Source: Fimbriimonadaceae bacterium (GTDB lineage: Bacteria > Armatimonadota > Fimbriimonadia > Fimbriimonadales > Fimbriimonadaceae). Taken from it: a stretch of DNA of 64,000 nt. The notes under the pieces are model-generated. The model saw only the letters and a list, made by a program, of their open reading frames with translations, had not been told where the DNA came from and searched no databases. The position numbers were made by a program, and so were the translations under genes. Numbering within the stretch: position 1 is the stretch's first letter; the number at the start of each line of letters is the position of its first letter. This document shows positions 42,590-51,616 of the stretch, in pieces. The stretch covers positions 220,238 through 284,237 of the forward strand of contig JALHNM010000002.1 of assembly GCA_022843485.1 (NCBI GenBank), in the 5' to 3' direction.

Positions 42590-43594
42590 TGCGAACAGCC
42601 GCTCCGCGATCTGGACGGCGTTGAGGGCCGCTCCCTTGAGCAGTTGGTCCCCAGAGACGAACAGACAGAGGGCCCAGGGGTTGCTGGGATCGGGCCGGAG
42701 GCGCCCGACAAGGACGTCGTCGCCTCCGCTCGCCTCCAGCGGCATCGGGAAGTGGTTCCCCTCCCGGTCGTCGACGACCCGGACCCCAGGGAAGGCCTCG
42801 AGCGCGGCCCGGGCGTCCTCGACCGAAGGCGCGGGCCCGTCGAACTCGACCGTCACCGACTCCGAGTGCGCCCGCAGCACCGGCACCCGCACACACGTCG
42901 GGTTCACTCGCAGGTCGGGACGACCAAGGATCTTGCGGCACTCGGCCACGACCTTCGACTCCTCCTCGTTGAGCCCGTCCGGCCCGACCGGCGTGTTGTG
43001 GCTGAAGAGGTTAAAGGCGTAGGCGTGGGGCGTTACCTCAGGCCGGGGAGGGAGGCCGTCGAGGGCATCCCGCGTCTGGCGCAAGAGGTCCTCCATCATC
43101 GCCGCCCCGCCCCCGCTCGCGCTCTGGTAGGTACTCACAATCACCCGCTCCACGTGACCCAGCCTGGTCAGCGGGGCGAGGGCCATGAGGAGGATGATCG
43201 CCGAGCAGTTCGGGTTCGCGATGAGCCGGTGTTCGGGCTGGACGGCGTCCCAGTTCACCTCAGGGACGACGAGGGGCACCTCGGGGTCCATGCGGAAGGC
43301 GCTCGAGTTGTCCACAACCCGGGCCCCCGCAGCGAGGGCGACCGGAGCCCACTCTCGCGACCGGCCCGCGCCCGCCGAGAAGAACGCCACGTCCAACCCG
43401 GCGAACGACTCCTCGGAGGGTTCGACGACCGGCCACTCCCGACCCAAAGCCGATACCGTTCGGCCCGCCGACCGGGCGCTCGCCATCGGGACCAGCCGTC
43501 CGACGGGGAAGGCCCGACGCTCGAACAGGGCGAGGAACTCTGCCCCGACCGCCCCCGTCACCCCAAGGATCCCGACGTTCAACCCGTCTCCCAC
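42575..43594 (-). CDS. asd: Aspartate-semialdehyde dehydrogenase
   Basis: A 339-residue enzyme that reduces aspartyl phosphate to aspartate semialdehyde with NADPH, feeding lysine, threonine, methionine and diaminopimelate synthesis. Conserved parts are VGILGVTGAVGAEFLALF (nucleotide site), VDNSSAFRMD, the active-site Cys in IANPNCSAIILL, YQSASGGGAAMMEDL and CVRVPVLRAHSESVTVEF. Its length is normal. The GTG at 43594 is the best start. It converges on the pilin cluster; its stop codon lies inside the inverted-repeat element. Confidence 0.95.
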   Translation of the reverse strand: MGDGLNVGILGVTGAVGAEFLALFERRAFPVGRLVPMASARSAGRTVSALGREWPVVEPSEESFAGLDVAFFSAGAGRSREWAPVALAAGARVVDNSSAFRMDPEVPLVVPEVNWDAVQPEHRLIANPNCSAIILLMALAPLTRLGHVERVIVSTYQSASGGGAAMMEDLLRQTRDALDGLPPRPEVTPHAYAFNLFSHNTPVGPDGLNEEESKVVAECRKILGRPDLRVNPTCVRVPVLRAHSESVTVEFDGPAPSVEDARAALEAFPGVRVVDDREGNHFPMPLEASGGDDVLVGRLRPDPSNPWALCLFVSGDQLLKGAALNAVQIAERLFAPVGV

Positions 43595-43735
43595 GTCTGC
43601 GGGGGATACCCGATTGAATTGCGAGAAAAAGGGGCCGGACCCCTGGCATTCCCGAACATATCTCTGATACTATTGATATGACTCCTCCACTCTGCGGTTC
43701 AGATCGCAAGACTCGGGGGGTCTCAGGAGCGGAAT

Positions 43736-44644
43736 ATGCACGGTTCGTTATCGACCAGTTCTCAGGCGGATCACTCCGTCACGCTCAGCCGCCTCCAGTC
43801 CAAAGCCATCGCGGACTTCAGCACCCTCGAGGTGACCGGGTTCTCGGGGGTGATGGCGGAGCCGAGCCCACGGGCTCTGAGCCTGCCTGCCGACCGCTTC
43901 CTCCTCGCCCTGGCGCGGAAGGGCTCGGTCTTGTTCGAGTCTCGGCCGGACGGTCGCCGCGAAGTGCTCGCCCCCAGCGGGGCCCTCTTCGTCGCCGGGC
44001 CGGTCAGCGCGAGCCTCCAGTACGCCCGGGGCCAGCACGACTGGGTCGAGATGGAGTGGAGCCGGGGCACGAACCGGGCCCTGAGCGAGTGGCTGACTCG
44101 CACGGGTCGCCTAAACGAAGAGGGCGGCGCCATCCTTGGCCGGTCGCTCGTCTCGGTCGAAGGTCGGAACGGTTCGACCGTCGGCCACCTGACCCGCGTC
44201 CTCAACTTCCCGTCGCCGATGATCGAGGCGGCCCTCTGGTCGCTGATCTGGGACGTCGTCTCGGAGATCGTGACCAGCGAGTGCTCGCCGCGTTTCGCCT
44301 CGCTCCCGCACGAGACCCCGAGCGCACTCGCCAGCCTCGCCGACGACGTCCGGTCCCGGCCGGAGCGCTCCTGGACGCTCAAGGACGCTGCTGAGGTCGC
44401 GGGCTACTCCCCGTTCCACCTCTCACGCACGTTCAGGAACTTCCTCGAGTACGGCTTCCCGGAATACGTCGAACGGTGCCGCGTCGAGCGGGCGCTGGGG
44501 CAGGTTCTCGGCAGCTCGGTCCCTGTCGAAGAAGTGTCCAAGCAGTGCGGGTTCGGATCGACTCAGGCCATGCGCGACGCGTTCCGACACGTCGTCGGTT
44601 TCCTGCCGTCCGAACTGCGCTCGATCCCGGTCGCCTCGACCTAA
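43736..44644 (+). CDS. AraC-family transcriptional regulator
   Basis: A 302-residue regulator. The N-terminal ~190 residues form a cupin-like sensor region with low similarity to known ones (FLLALARKGSVLFESRPDGRREVLAPSGALFV). The C-terminal ~100 residues hold the double helix-turn-helix DNA-binding domain of the AraC/XylS family: WTLKDAAEVAGYSPFHLSRTFRNF and VSKQCGFGSTQAMRDAFRHVVGFLPSELR. It binds DNA as a dimer, but its target is not visible here. The start ATG at 43736 has a good ribosome binding site (CAGGAGCGGAAT). The upstream 43670-43680 segment (TGATACTATTGATATG) could contain the -10 box. Confidence 0.87.
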   Translation: MHGSLSTSSQADHSVTLSRLQSKAIADFSTLEVTGFSGVMAEPSPRALSLPADRFLLALARKGSVLFESRPDGRREVLAPSGALFVAGPVSASLQYARGQHDWVEMEWSRGTNRALSEWLTRTGRLNEEGGAILGRSLVSVEGRNGSTVGHLTRVLNFPSPMIEAALWSLIWDVVSEIVTSECSPRFASLPHETPSALASLADDVRSRPERSWTLKDAAEVAGYSPFHLSRTFRNFLEYGFPEYVERCRVERALGQVLGSSVPVEEVSKQCGFGSTQAMRDAFRHVVGFLPSELRSIPVAST

Positions 44645-44645
44645 G

Positions 44646-45842
44646 CTAGGCCGACGCCGCCGGGCCGTAGCCGAGGATCTCGGCCGCCCGGGCCATGTCC
44701 TTGTCGCCTCTTCCGCTCAGGTTGACGAGGACGTGGTCTCCAGGCTTGAACAACCCCTCGGCCCGCAAGGCCACGAAGGCGTGCGCCGACTCGAACGCTG
44801 GGATAAGTCCCTCGAGCCGGGCGATCCACTGGAAGGCGGCCAGAGCCTCTTCGTCGGTCGCGGCGAGGTAAGTCACCCGCCCCGCCTCCTTAAGGAAGGA
44901 GTGCTCCGCGCCGACACCGGGATAGTCCAAACCGGCGGAGACGCTGTGGGTGGGCTGAACCTGACCGTCGTCGTCCTGCATCATGTAGCTGAACGACCCG
45001 TGGAGCACGCCGGGCGTCCCGGCGGTGAGCGGGGCGGCGTGCTCTCCCGTCCCCACCCCACGCCCGCCAGCCTCCATCCCGACGAGCCGCACATCGTCGC
45101 CGAGGAAGGCGTGGAAGAACCCGATCGCGTTCGACCCCCCGCCGACACACGCCACCCCCGCGTCCGGGAGGCGACCGTGACGTTCGAGGTACTGCGCACG
45201 GGCCTCGCGGCCGATGACGGACTGGAACTCGCGGACCATCCATGGGTATGGGTGGGGGCCGGCGGCGGTGCCGATGACGTAGTGCGTCTCCCGGACGTTC
45301 GTCACCCAGTCGCGCATCGCCTCGTTCAAGGCGTCCTTGAGCGTACGGGTACCGCTGGAGACGGGCTCGACCCGGGCACCGAGGAGACGCATCCGGAACA
45401 CGTTCAACTCCTGCCGGACGGTGTCCTCCTCGCCCATGTAGACCACGCACTCCAGCCCGAGGAGGGCGCAGACCGTCGCGGTCGCGACCCCGTGCTGTCC
45501 GGCGCCGGTCTCGGCGATGATCCGGGTCTTGCCCATTCGCTGGGCGAGCAGGCATTGGCCGAGCGCGTTATTGACCTTGTGAGCCCCGGTGTGGCAGAGG
45601 TCTTCTCGCTTGATCGTGACGTGCAGGCCGCTGGCTTCGCTGAGACGGCGAGCCTCGGTGAGCGGGGTCGGCCGCCCGACGTAGTCGCGGGACAGGTTCT
45701 CGAACGTCCGCCGGAAGTCTGGATCCGCCCAGGCCCGCTCGAACTCGGACTCGAGCTCGTCGAGGGCAGGGACGAGGGTCTCAGGCACATAGCGCCCTCC
45801 GAAGGCGCCGAAACGCCCGGCCACCGGCTTCACGTCGTACAC
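44646..45842 (-). CDS. trpB: Tryptophan synthase beta chain
   Basis: A 398-residue PLP-dependent enzyme that joins indole and serine to make tryptophan. The hallmark sequence [19 protein letters not shown] contains the PLP-binding Lys, and [38 protein letters not shown], the tail SGRGDKDM and LNLSGRG-type end are all conserved. Length equals that of the family. The start is the GTG at 45842. No trpA follows: the next gene on this strand is a membrane protein upstream, so the alpha subunit must be encoded elsewhere. Confidence 0.96.
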   Translation of the reverse strand: MYDVKPVAGRFGAFGGRYVPETLVPALDELESEFERAWADPDFRRTFENLSRDYVGRPTPLTEARRLSEASGLHVTIKREDLCHTGAHKVNNALGQCLLAQRMGKTRIIAETGAGQHGVATATVCALLGLECVVYMGEEDTVRQELNVFRMRLLGARVEPVSSGTRTLKDALNEAMRDWVTNVRETHYVIGTAAGPHPYPWMVREFQSVIGREARAQYLERHGRLPDAGVACVGGGSNAIGFFHAFLGDDVRLVGMEAGGRGVGTGEHAAPLTAGTPGVLHGSFSYMMQDDDGQVQPTHSVSAGLDYPGVGAEHSFLKEAGRVTYLAATDEEALAAFQWIARLEGLIPAFESAHAFVALRAEGLFKPGDHVLVNLSGRGDKDMARAAEILGYGPAASA

Positions 45843-45880
45843 ACCGGGATTCTACGTCGCCACCCGGGAGACCGACGCCT

Positions 45881-46552
45881 TTAGGCTGGGTCGTCGGCGG
45901 CGCACAGGGCCGTGGCAGCGGCGACGAAGCCGGGGACGAGCAGCAGGTTGAGGAACGGCACGAGGGCGGAGAGCCCCGCGAGGGCGGCGAAGGGAAGGCC
46001 CCATCTCGTCCGGAGCGCCCGGAACGGCTGGCCGGGGAAGTAGACCCCCCGGCGGGCGTAGGCGGGGGCCGACGTGTCCGCCAAGCCCAGGAACCCCGCC
46101 AACCCGACCGCCACCAGCCCAAAGAACAGGGACCCGAACAGGAGGATCGCCAGGGCGAAGACCAGTGCGGTGACAGAGCGGAGGGCGGTGTCGACGCCCA
46201 CTCTGACCAGACCAGCGGTCTGGTCGACGACCCGCCCCGTAAGGCGCTCCTCGACCCGCCGGCTCAGCCGGTCCCAGGTCAGTCCAGAGAAGATCCCCGC
46301 GAAGGCGAGGAACACCGGCCCCGACGCCAAGGCCCAGAGGACACCGAAGACCACCGTGCTCCCGCCCCAGCTGAGCCAGCTCACCACGCGGAAGCTCTCG
46401 GCCGCCCTCGCCGCCATCGGAACTAGAACGGCGAACCCGAGGGCGAGAAGGAGGACGTAGACGATCGCTGCCCCGAGCAGCGGCCCCGCAAGGTAGGGCC
46501 AGAACGACCGGTCCCGGTAGACCATCCCGAACGCTTCCAACGCACGTTTCAC
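45881..46552 (-). CDS. EI24/CysZ-type membrane protein
   Basis: A 223-residue membrane protein with four to six hydrophobic segments (LAGPLLGAAIVYVLLLALGFAVLV; WGGSTVVFGVLWALASGPVFLAFAGIFSGLTWDRLS; LVFALAILLFGSLFFGLVAVGLAGFLGLAD; FLNLLLVPGFVAAATALCA). The pattern WDRLSRRVEERLTG between the helices and the C-terminal double-Pro-containing helix match the EI24/CysZ family. CysZ proteins are linked to sulfate uptake, but most relatives are uncharacterised. The GTG at 46552 starts the chain MKRALEAF. It sits upstream of trpB on the same strand with a 38-base gap. Confidence 0.75.
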   Translation of the reverse strand: MKRALEAFGMVYRDRSFWPYLAGPLLGAAIVYVLLLALGFAVLVPMAARAAESFRVVSWLSWGGSTVVFGVLWALASGPVFLAFAGIFSGLTWDRLSRRVEERLTGRVVDQTAGLVRVGVDTALRSVTALVFALAILLFGSLFFGLVAVGLAGFLGLADTSAPAYARRGVYFPGQPFRALRTRWGLPFAALAGLSALVPFLNLLLVPGFVAAATALCAADDPA

Positions 46553-46657
46553 TGCGAGTGAGGACGCGGGGGAGGGAAGGGAGGTTGCGGCCCCAGCGTC
46601 GCACCGGCAATCCCACCCTCATAGCCGCCTGTCACCTACAGCGGACCTGAGAGTTGC

Positions 46658-47998
46658 TTACCGTCGGCGACCGAACTTCTTGAACTTCTTCTCCATCTTC
46701 ATCATCTGCTTCATCCCCTTGCGCATCTCGTAGAGCTGTTCGACGAGGCGGTTGACGTCTTCCTGGCTGGTGCCGGACCCGCGGGCGATGCGGCGGCGGC
46801 GGGAACCGTTGAGCGACTCTGGGTTCGCCCGTTCGAAGGGGGTCATGCTGAGCACGATCGCCTCGAGCCGGTCGATGCGCCGCTCGTCGAGGTTCTCGAG
46901 CGCCTCCTCGGGCACCATCTGAGACAGCCCCGGCACCATCTTGATCAGGTTGCGCATCGACCCCATCTTGCGCACCATTCGGGTCTGCTGGAGCATGTCG
47001 TTGAAGTCCATCTTGCCGGACCGCATCTTGTCCTGCATGTCCAGCACGTTCTCGCCCTCCATGGCGATTTCGGCCTTCTCGATGATGCCGAGCACGTCGC
47101 CCATGCCGATGATGCGCCCGGCCATCCGGTCAGGGTCGAAGGCCTCGAGGGCGTCGGTCTGCTCGCCCACCCCTAAGAACCGCACGGGGACGCCGGTGGC
47201 CTGGCGCACGCTGAGGACGGCCCCGCCCCGGGCGTCGCCGTCGAGCTTGGTGAAGACCGCCCCGCTCAGGGGCACGCGCTCGTGGAAGGCCTGGGCCACG
47301 TTGACGGCCTCCTGCCCGGTGGTCGAGTCGAGCACGAGGAACGTCTCGGTCGGCGAGACGGCCCGGCCGACTCGGGCGAGCTGGTCCATCAGCTCCTCGT
47401 CGATGCTGAGCCGGCCGGCCGTGTCGACGATGAGCACGTCCAGGAAGAGGTGACGGGCCCGGTCGAGGGCTCGGCGGGCCACCTCGACAGGGTCCGTCGC
47501 TCCCCCCGCCTGCTCGGGGGTGAAGACGGGGACATCGACCTGTCCACCGAGGACTTCGAGCTGAGTGATCGCAGCGGGGCGCTGGAGGTCGCATGCCGCC
47601 ATGATCGGCTTCTTGCCCTGCTTGACGAACCAACGGGCGAGCTTGGCGCAGGTCGTCGTCTTGCCAGACCCTTGCAACCCGACCATCAGTACGACCGACG
47701 GGGGGGAAGGGCTCCACCGGAATTGGGGCTCGCCGGTCTGGAGGAGGCCCACAAGCTCGTCCCGAACGATGCGGACGAGGGTCTGGTCCGCGGTCAGGCT
47801 CCCGTAGAGCTCTTCGCCGACCGCCTTCTCCTTGACCCGCGCCATGAAGTCTTTGGCGACCTGGAAGTTGACGTCCGCCTCTAGGAGGGCCACCCGCACC
47901 TCGCGGAGCATCTGGGTGACGTCGTCCTCGCTGAGGCGGCCCTTCTTGCGCAGTCCCGCGAAGATCCCGGTCAAGCGCTTGGTCAGGTTGTCGAGCAC
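46658..47998 (-). CDS. ffh: Signal recognition particle protein (SRP54/Ffh)
   Basis: A 446-residue SRP GTPase that binds signal sequences with 4.5S RNA and delivers ribosomes to FtsY. The N domain starts LDNLTKRLTGIFAGLRKKGRLSEDDV. The G domain has GLQGSGKTTTCAKLAR (P-loop), DLQRPAAI, DTAGRLSIDEELM and TKLDGDARGG. The Met-rich M domain has MGSMRNLIKMVPG, SRRRRIARGSGTSQEDVNRLVEQLYEMRKGMKQMMKME. It is complete and of normal length. The GTG at 47998 begins the conserved N-domain. The frame runs on upstream without a better start. The gene is divergent from a small membrane-protein gene. Confidence 0.96.
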   Translation of the reverse strand: MLDNLTKRLTGIFAGLRKKGRLSEDDVTQMLREVRVALLEADVNFQVAKDFMARVKEKAVGEELYGSLTADQTLVRIVRDELVGLLQTGEPQFRWSPSPPSVVLMVGLQGSGKTTTCAKLARWFVKQGKKPIMAACDLQRPAAITQLEVLGGQVDVPVFTPEQAGGATDPVEVARRALDRARHLFLDVLIVDTAGRLSIDEELMDQLARVGRAVSPTETFLVLDSTTGQEAVNVAQAFHERVPLSGAVFTKLDGDARGGAVLSVRQATGVPVRFLGVGEQTDALEAFDPDRMAGRIIGMGDVLGIIEKAEIAMEGENVLDMQDKMRSGKMDFNDMLQQTRMVRKMGSMRNLIKMVPGLSQMVPEEALENLDERRIDRLEAIVLSMTPFERANPESLNGSRRRRIARGSGTSQEDVNRLVEQLYEMRKGMKQMMKMEKKFKKFGRRR

Positions 47999-48106
47999 AG
48001 GTGGGGAGTGTACCGACGCGGTGAAACCACGGCCCTGTCCCCCCTGTTGAACAGGGTGGAAACAACCAAGACTCAATCTGCGTCCGATCTCGAGGGCGAC
48101 CGCGAC

Positions 48107-48325
48107 ATGGCACACGATTCTCAGGCACCCGACCGAACGACCACGACCCCGTGGGGGCTCGTCGTCGCAGCCGCCGCTGTGGGCCTCACGGCCGCCGTCC
48201 TCTATATGGCGAGCCGTCGGCGCGGCCAGACGTTGGTCGACGTCGACTCCATCATTGACGCCTGCGACCGGGCGGCCGCCAAGCTCGAGACCGTGATCCT
48301 CGGCGACCAAGCCAAGGCCAGCTAG
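48107..48325 (+). CDS. Small single-pass membrane protein
   Basis: A 72-residue protein with one hydrophobic helix (WGLVVAAAAVGLTAAVLYMAS, about residues 16-36), followed by RRRG and a soluble acidic C-terminus (VDVDSIIDACDRAAAKLETV). The frame is open upstream to base 48008, so a longer form with about 33 more residues is possible; GAGGGCGACCGCGAC before the ATG at 48107 favours the short one. No family is recognised. Confidence 0.6.
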   Translation: MAHDSQAPDRTTTTPWGLVVAAAAVGLTAAVLYMASRRRGQTLVDVDSIIDACDRAAAKLETVILGDQAKAS

Positions 48326-48368
48326 GCCCCTCGCAATCACCCCTTCTCCGCTCACCCACGACTCTTCT

Positions 48369-48381
48369 GATAATCATTATT
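48369..48381. promoter_or_regulatory. AT-rich palindrome resembling a Fur-type operator upstream of rpsP
   Basis: GATAATCATTATT is a 6-1-6 palindrome with one mismatch, matching 12 of 13 positions of the core GATAATCATTATC of Fur boxes. It is a striking AT-rich island in a very GC-rich region, 90 bases before the rpsP start. It could instead be a -10 region (CATTATTATGG). Function is not shown. Confidence 0.3.
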
Positions 48382-48471
48382 ATGGGATGCACGGCCCTTC
48401 CCCTGGGTTGAGGGGTCTGGGCCCGGGAGGGGTTGGCAGGAGCGGGTATACACGTCCGTTACGCATCTGCC

Positions 48472-48966
48472 ATGGTCAAGATCCGCCTGCGCCGCATGGG
48501 CAATAAGCACCGCCCCTTCTACCGAATCGTCGTCGCCAAGAGCGCCGCGGGCCGGAACGGGAGTTTCATCGAGGTCCTCGGGACGTACAACCCGCTGACC
48601 CGGCCGTCGACGATCGCTCTCAAGGGCGACCGGGCCCTGGAGTGGCTCATGAGCGGCGCCCAACCGACGGAGACCGTCGCCGTGATCCTCAAGCGCGAGG
48701 GGGTTCTCGAGTCGTTCTTCGAAGCCCGCCCGGCCGCCCGGAAGGACTACAAGTTCCTGGATAAGCGGGTCGCACCCACCGCCGCCGCCGCCGTCGCCGT
48801 GGCCGCCCCGGTCGAGGAAGCGTCCGCCGCCGCAGAAACGGCCCCTGCCGAGGCTCCGGTTGCCGAGGCCCCGGTCGCTGAGGCCACCGCCACTGAGGCC
48901 CCTGCCGAGTCGCCCGCCGAGACCCCGGCTGAGCCTGCTCCCGCGGCCCCTGAAGAGACCGCCTGA
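48472..48966 (+). CDS. rpsP: 30S ribosomal protein S16 with a long acidic tail
   Basis: A 164-residue protein. Residues 1-85 are standard S16 (VKIRLRRMGNKHRPFYRIVVAKSAAGRNGSFIEVLGTYNP; KGDRALEWLMSGAQPTETVAVILKREGVLE), a primary binder of 16S rRNA needed for 30S assembly. Residues about 105-164 are a low-complexity Ala/Glu/Pro-rich tail with AEAPVAEAPVAEATATEAPAE-type repeats, nearly doubling the usual length of about 80-90. The tail is likely disordered. The ATG at 48472 is the natural start. It leads a ribosome-biogenesis operon; its stop overlaps the khpA start by one base. Confidence 0.95.
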   Translation: MVKIRLRRMGNKHRPFYRIVVAKSAAGRNGSFIEVLGTYNPLTRPSTIALKGDRALEWLMSGAQPTETVAVILKREGVLESFFEARPAARKDYKFLDKRVAPTAAAAVAVAAPVEEASAAAETAPAEAPVAEAPVAEATATEAPAESPAETPAEPAPAAPEETA

Positions 48967-49205
48967 TGAGCCTCGCGCCGTTCGTCCAGAAACTCGTCCA
49001 GCTTGTTGTCATGGAGCCGGAGATCGTCACGGTCCGCGAGGCCCGCGACCGCGGCACCCAGGTCTACAACGTCACCGTCTCGCCCAACGACGTGGGCCGG
49101 GTGATCGGCAAGGACGGCAGGGTCGTCGGCTGCATCCGGCAGCTCGTCTCGGCCGCCGGATCCAAGGGCAACCTTCGCACCGTGGTCAAGGTCGTCACGG
49201 ACTGA
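48966..49205 (+). CDS. khpA: RNA-binding KH-domain protein KhpA
   Basis: A 79-residue single-KH-domain protein. The conserved loop GRVIGKDGRVVGCIRQLV is the GXXG RNA-binding motif region, and the start FVQKLVQLVVMEPEIVTVREA is typical of KhpA. In other bacteria KhpA pairs with KhpB to bind RNA and influences cell-wall and division genes. It is normally found between rpsP and rimM, as here. Start and preceding stop share one base (TGATG), so translation is coupled to rpsP. Confidence 0.95.
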   Translation: MSLAPFVQKLVQLVVMEPEIVTVREARDRGTQVYNVTVSPNDVGRVIGKDGRVVGCIRQLVSAAGSKGNLRTVVKVVTD

Positions 49206-49230
49206 CCCGGGACGACCAACGGGGACCTTT

Positions 49231-49758
49231 GTGACCCGACCGACCGCACCCCCGCCCGGCCACACCGTCGTCGGCCAGGTCGTTGGACCCCACGGCATCA
49301 AGGGCGGCCTACGCGTCTCCGTCCTGACCGACTTCCCTGAGCGCTTCGACCGGGGCCGGCGGCTCTGGCTCGACGGTACCGAGAGGCGGGTGGTCGAGAC
49401 CACCTGGCACAAGGGACAAGCTCGGCTCGTCTTGGAAGGGGTGGCCACCGTCGAGGAGGTAGAGCGGCTCAAGTGGTCCTACCTCACCGTGCCCGACACC
49501 GACCGACCCAAGCTCGACGACGACGTCTTCTACGCGAAGGACCTGCTCGGCTGCGAGGTCGTCACCCCTGAGGGCACCCTGATCGGCAGCCTCGACGAGG
49601 TCGTCCACGCCCCGGCCCACGACCTCCTGCGGGTCGGCCAGGCCCTCGTCCCCGCCGTCTCCGAGTTCGTGCTCCAGATCGACCTCTCTGCCCGGCGCAT
49701 CGTCGTCCGGCCGATCCCAGGGCTCTTCGACGACTCCGAAGCCGAGGTGGCTGAGTGA
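49231..49758 (+). CDS. rimM: Ribosome maturation factor RimM
   Basis: A 175-residue protein of the RimM family, needed for processing of the 16S rRNA 3' domain and S19 incorporation. The N-terminal domain reads TVVGQVVGPHGIKGGLRVSVLTDFPERF, and the PRC-barrel half DDVFYAKDLLGCEVVTPEGTLIGSLDEVVHAPAHDLLRV and the C-terminal IPGLFDDSEAEV. The GTG at 49231 is the start. It is followed by a 4-base overlap with obg (GTGA). The usual next gene trmD is missing here. Confidence 0.95.
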   Translation: MTRPTAPPPGHTVVGQVVGPHGIKGGLRVSVLTDFPERFDRGRRLWLDGTERRVVETTWHKGQARLVLEGVATVEEVERLKWSYLTVPDTDRPKLDDDVFYAKDLLGCEVVTPEGTLIGSLDEVVHAPAHDLLRVGQALVPAVSEFVLQIDLSARRIVVRPIPGLFDDSEAEVAE

Positions 49759-51023
49759 GCTGGGTCGACGAGGCGGAGGTCGTGTTCGAGTCCGGCCGAG
49801 GGGGCAACGGCGCGGCCAGCATGCACCGGGAGAAACACGTCCCTCGGGGCGGCCCGAACGGTGCCGACGGAGGCAAGGGGGGCGACATCGTCCTCGTGGC
49901 CGACCGCGGGATGCGCACGCTCTACGAGTTCAAGCTCCGCGACACCTACCGGGCGGGGGACGGGACCAACGCGGTCGGCAACAAGACCGGCAAGGACGGC
50001 CAGTCGCTCAAGGTCCGTGTGCCCATCGGGACCGTCGTCACCGAGGTCGGCGACGACGAGCCCATGGTCGACCTCCACGCCCACGGCATGAGCTACGTCG
50101 TAGCCCGGGGCGGACGGGGCGGACGTGGCAACCTGCACTACACGAACTCCGTGCGCCAAGCCCCGACCTTCGCCGAGCGAGGGGCCCCTGGCGACGAACT
50201 CCGCGTCAAGCTCGAGATCAAACTCCTCGCCGACGTCGGGCTCATCGGCCTCCCCAACGCGGGCAAGAGCACGCTCATCAGCTCCTGTTCGGCCGCGAAG
50301 GCCAAGATCGGGGCCTACCCGTTCACAACCATCGTCCCCAACCTCGGCGTGGTCGAGCTCGAGGGCAAGACGTTCGTGATGGCGGACATGCCCGGGCTGA
50401 TCGAGGGGGCAAGCCGCGGGGTGGGCCTGGGCCACCAGTTCCTCCGACACATCGAGCGCACGCGGGTCCTCGTGCACCTGGTCGACCTCTTCCCTGTCGA
50501 CGAGACTGACCCGCTCGAGAACTTCAAGACGGTCGAGCGGGAGCTCGCGCTCTATTCTGCCGACCTCACCGGTCGCCCTCGGCTCCTCGCGCTCAACAAG
50601 ACCGACCTGGGAGACCCGACAGAGGTCGCCGAGCGGGCGGAGCGGTTCGCGGGGGTGGGCCTCGAGACGTTCCAAGTGTCCGGGGCGACCGGGCAGGGTC
50701 TGCGGCCCCTACTCTTCCGGTGTCTCGCCCTCATCGAGGAGGCCGAGGCCACGCTCGAGCCCGTCGTCCTGCGCCCGCTCCCGACCGTCCGCAAAGAGGG
50801 CGAGTGGGACGTCGTTAAGGACGAAGACGGCTATGTCGTGACCGGGAAACGGGTCGAGCGGCTCGTCCAGATGACGGATCTCAGCAACAGCGAGGCCGTC
50901 CGCTACCTCCACCGGAAGCTCATGAGGATCGGCGTCATCGACCGTCTCCGCGAGGCCGGGGCCGAGGAGGGCGACCAGATCATCATCGCCGATTGGGTCT
51001 TCACGTTCACGGACTGGTCATGA
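49755..51023 (+). CDS. obg: GTPase Obg (CgtA)
   Basis: A 422-residue large GTPase of the 50S assembly and stringent-response pathways. The glycine-rich N-terminal Obg fold is clear (FESGRGGNGAASMHREKHVPRGGPNGADGGKGGDIVL). The G domain has GLPNAGKSTLIS (P-loop), DMPGLIEGAS, and NKTD. The C-terminal OCT domain follows residue 340 (GEWDVVKDEDGYVVTGKRVERLVQMTDLSN). It overlaps rimM by four bases and nadD by four bases, so translation is coupled along the operon. Confidence 0.96.
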   Translation: MSWVDEAEVVFESGRGGNGAASMHREKHVPRGGPNGADGGKGGDIVLVADRGMRTLYEFKLRDTYRAGDGTNAVGNKTGKDGQSLKVRVPIGTVVTEVGDDEPMVDLHAHGMSYVVARGGRGGRGNLHYTNSVRQAPTFAERGAPGDELRVKLEIKLLADVGLIGLPNAGKSTLISSCSAAKAKIGAYPFTTIVPNLGVVELEGKTFVMADMPGLIEGASRGVGLGHQFLRHIERTRVLVHLVDLFPVDETDPLENFKTVERELALYSADLTGRPRLLALNKTDLGDPTEVAERAERFAGVGLETFQVSGATGQGLRPLLFRCLALIEEAEATLEPVVLRPLPTVRKEGEWDVVKDEDGYVVTGKRVERLVQMTDLSNSEAVRYLHRKLMRIGVIDRLREAGAEEGDQIIIADWVFTFTDWS

Positions 51024-51616
51024 AGTACGGCGTTTTCGGCGGCACCTTCGACCCTCCCCACGTGGGCCACCTCGCCGTGGCCCGGGCTGTGCGCGACCAC
51101 CTCGAGCTGGACGAGATCGTGTTCGTCCCTGCCGCCCGCAACCCGCACAAAGCGCGCCGGGCAGTAGCGAACAGCAAGCAGCGGCTCGAGATGGTGCGCC
51201 GCCTCATCGAGGACGACCCCACCCTTAGCGTGAGCGACGTCGAGGTCACCCGAGGCGGGGTCAGCTACGCCGTGGAGACAGTCGAGGAGCTGCGCATGGT
51301 GCGTCCCGGCGACTACTGGTTCGTCGTGGGGGCCGACGCCTACCGCGACCTCCAAGACTGGAAGGACCCCGCCCGGCTCATCCAGTTGTGCCGGCTCGCC
51401 GTCGTCGAGCGTGACAAACTCGAGGTCGAGGCCCTTCGCAAGGCCAAGGCCGACGAGTTCCGCCGGGCGACGGACCCCGTCCCGTTCGACGCCATGCCCG
51501 TTTCATCGTCTAAGATTCGTGAGGACACCGCGTTCGGTCGGCCCGTCTCCCAGTGGCTGACGCCGAGCGTGGAGGCCTACATCCAGCAGGAAGGGCTCTA
51601 TCGAGAACAAGTCTGA
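51020..51616 (+). CDS. nadD: Nicotinate-nucleotide adenylyltransferase
   Basis: A 198-residue enzyme that adds AMP to nicotinate mononucleotide in NAD synthesis. The signature KYGVFGGTFDPPHVGHLAVAR with HxGH is at the start, and the second motif SSSKIREDTAFG near the end. The ATG at 51020 overlaps the obg stop by four bases. The TGA stop at 51614-51616 is followed by C, a weak termination context, and rsfS continues in the +1 frame from that very point. Confidence 0.95.
   Translation: MKYGVFGGTFDPPHVGHLAVARAVRDHLELDEIVFVPAARNPHKARRAVANSKQRLEMVRRLIEDDPTLSVSDVEVTRGGVSYAVETVEELRMVRPGDYWFVVGADAYRDLQDWKDPARLIQLCRLAVVERDKLEVEALRKAKADEFRRATDPVPFDAMPVSSSKIREDTAFGRPVSQWLTPSVEAYIQQEGLYREQV

Noticed and set aside
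43610-43640. Apparent hairpin AGGGGCCGGACCCCT upstream of the AraC-type gene
   Set aside because: The stem is imperfect and too short to call an attenuator or terminator.
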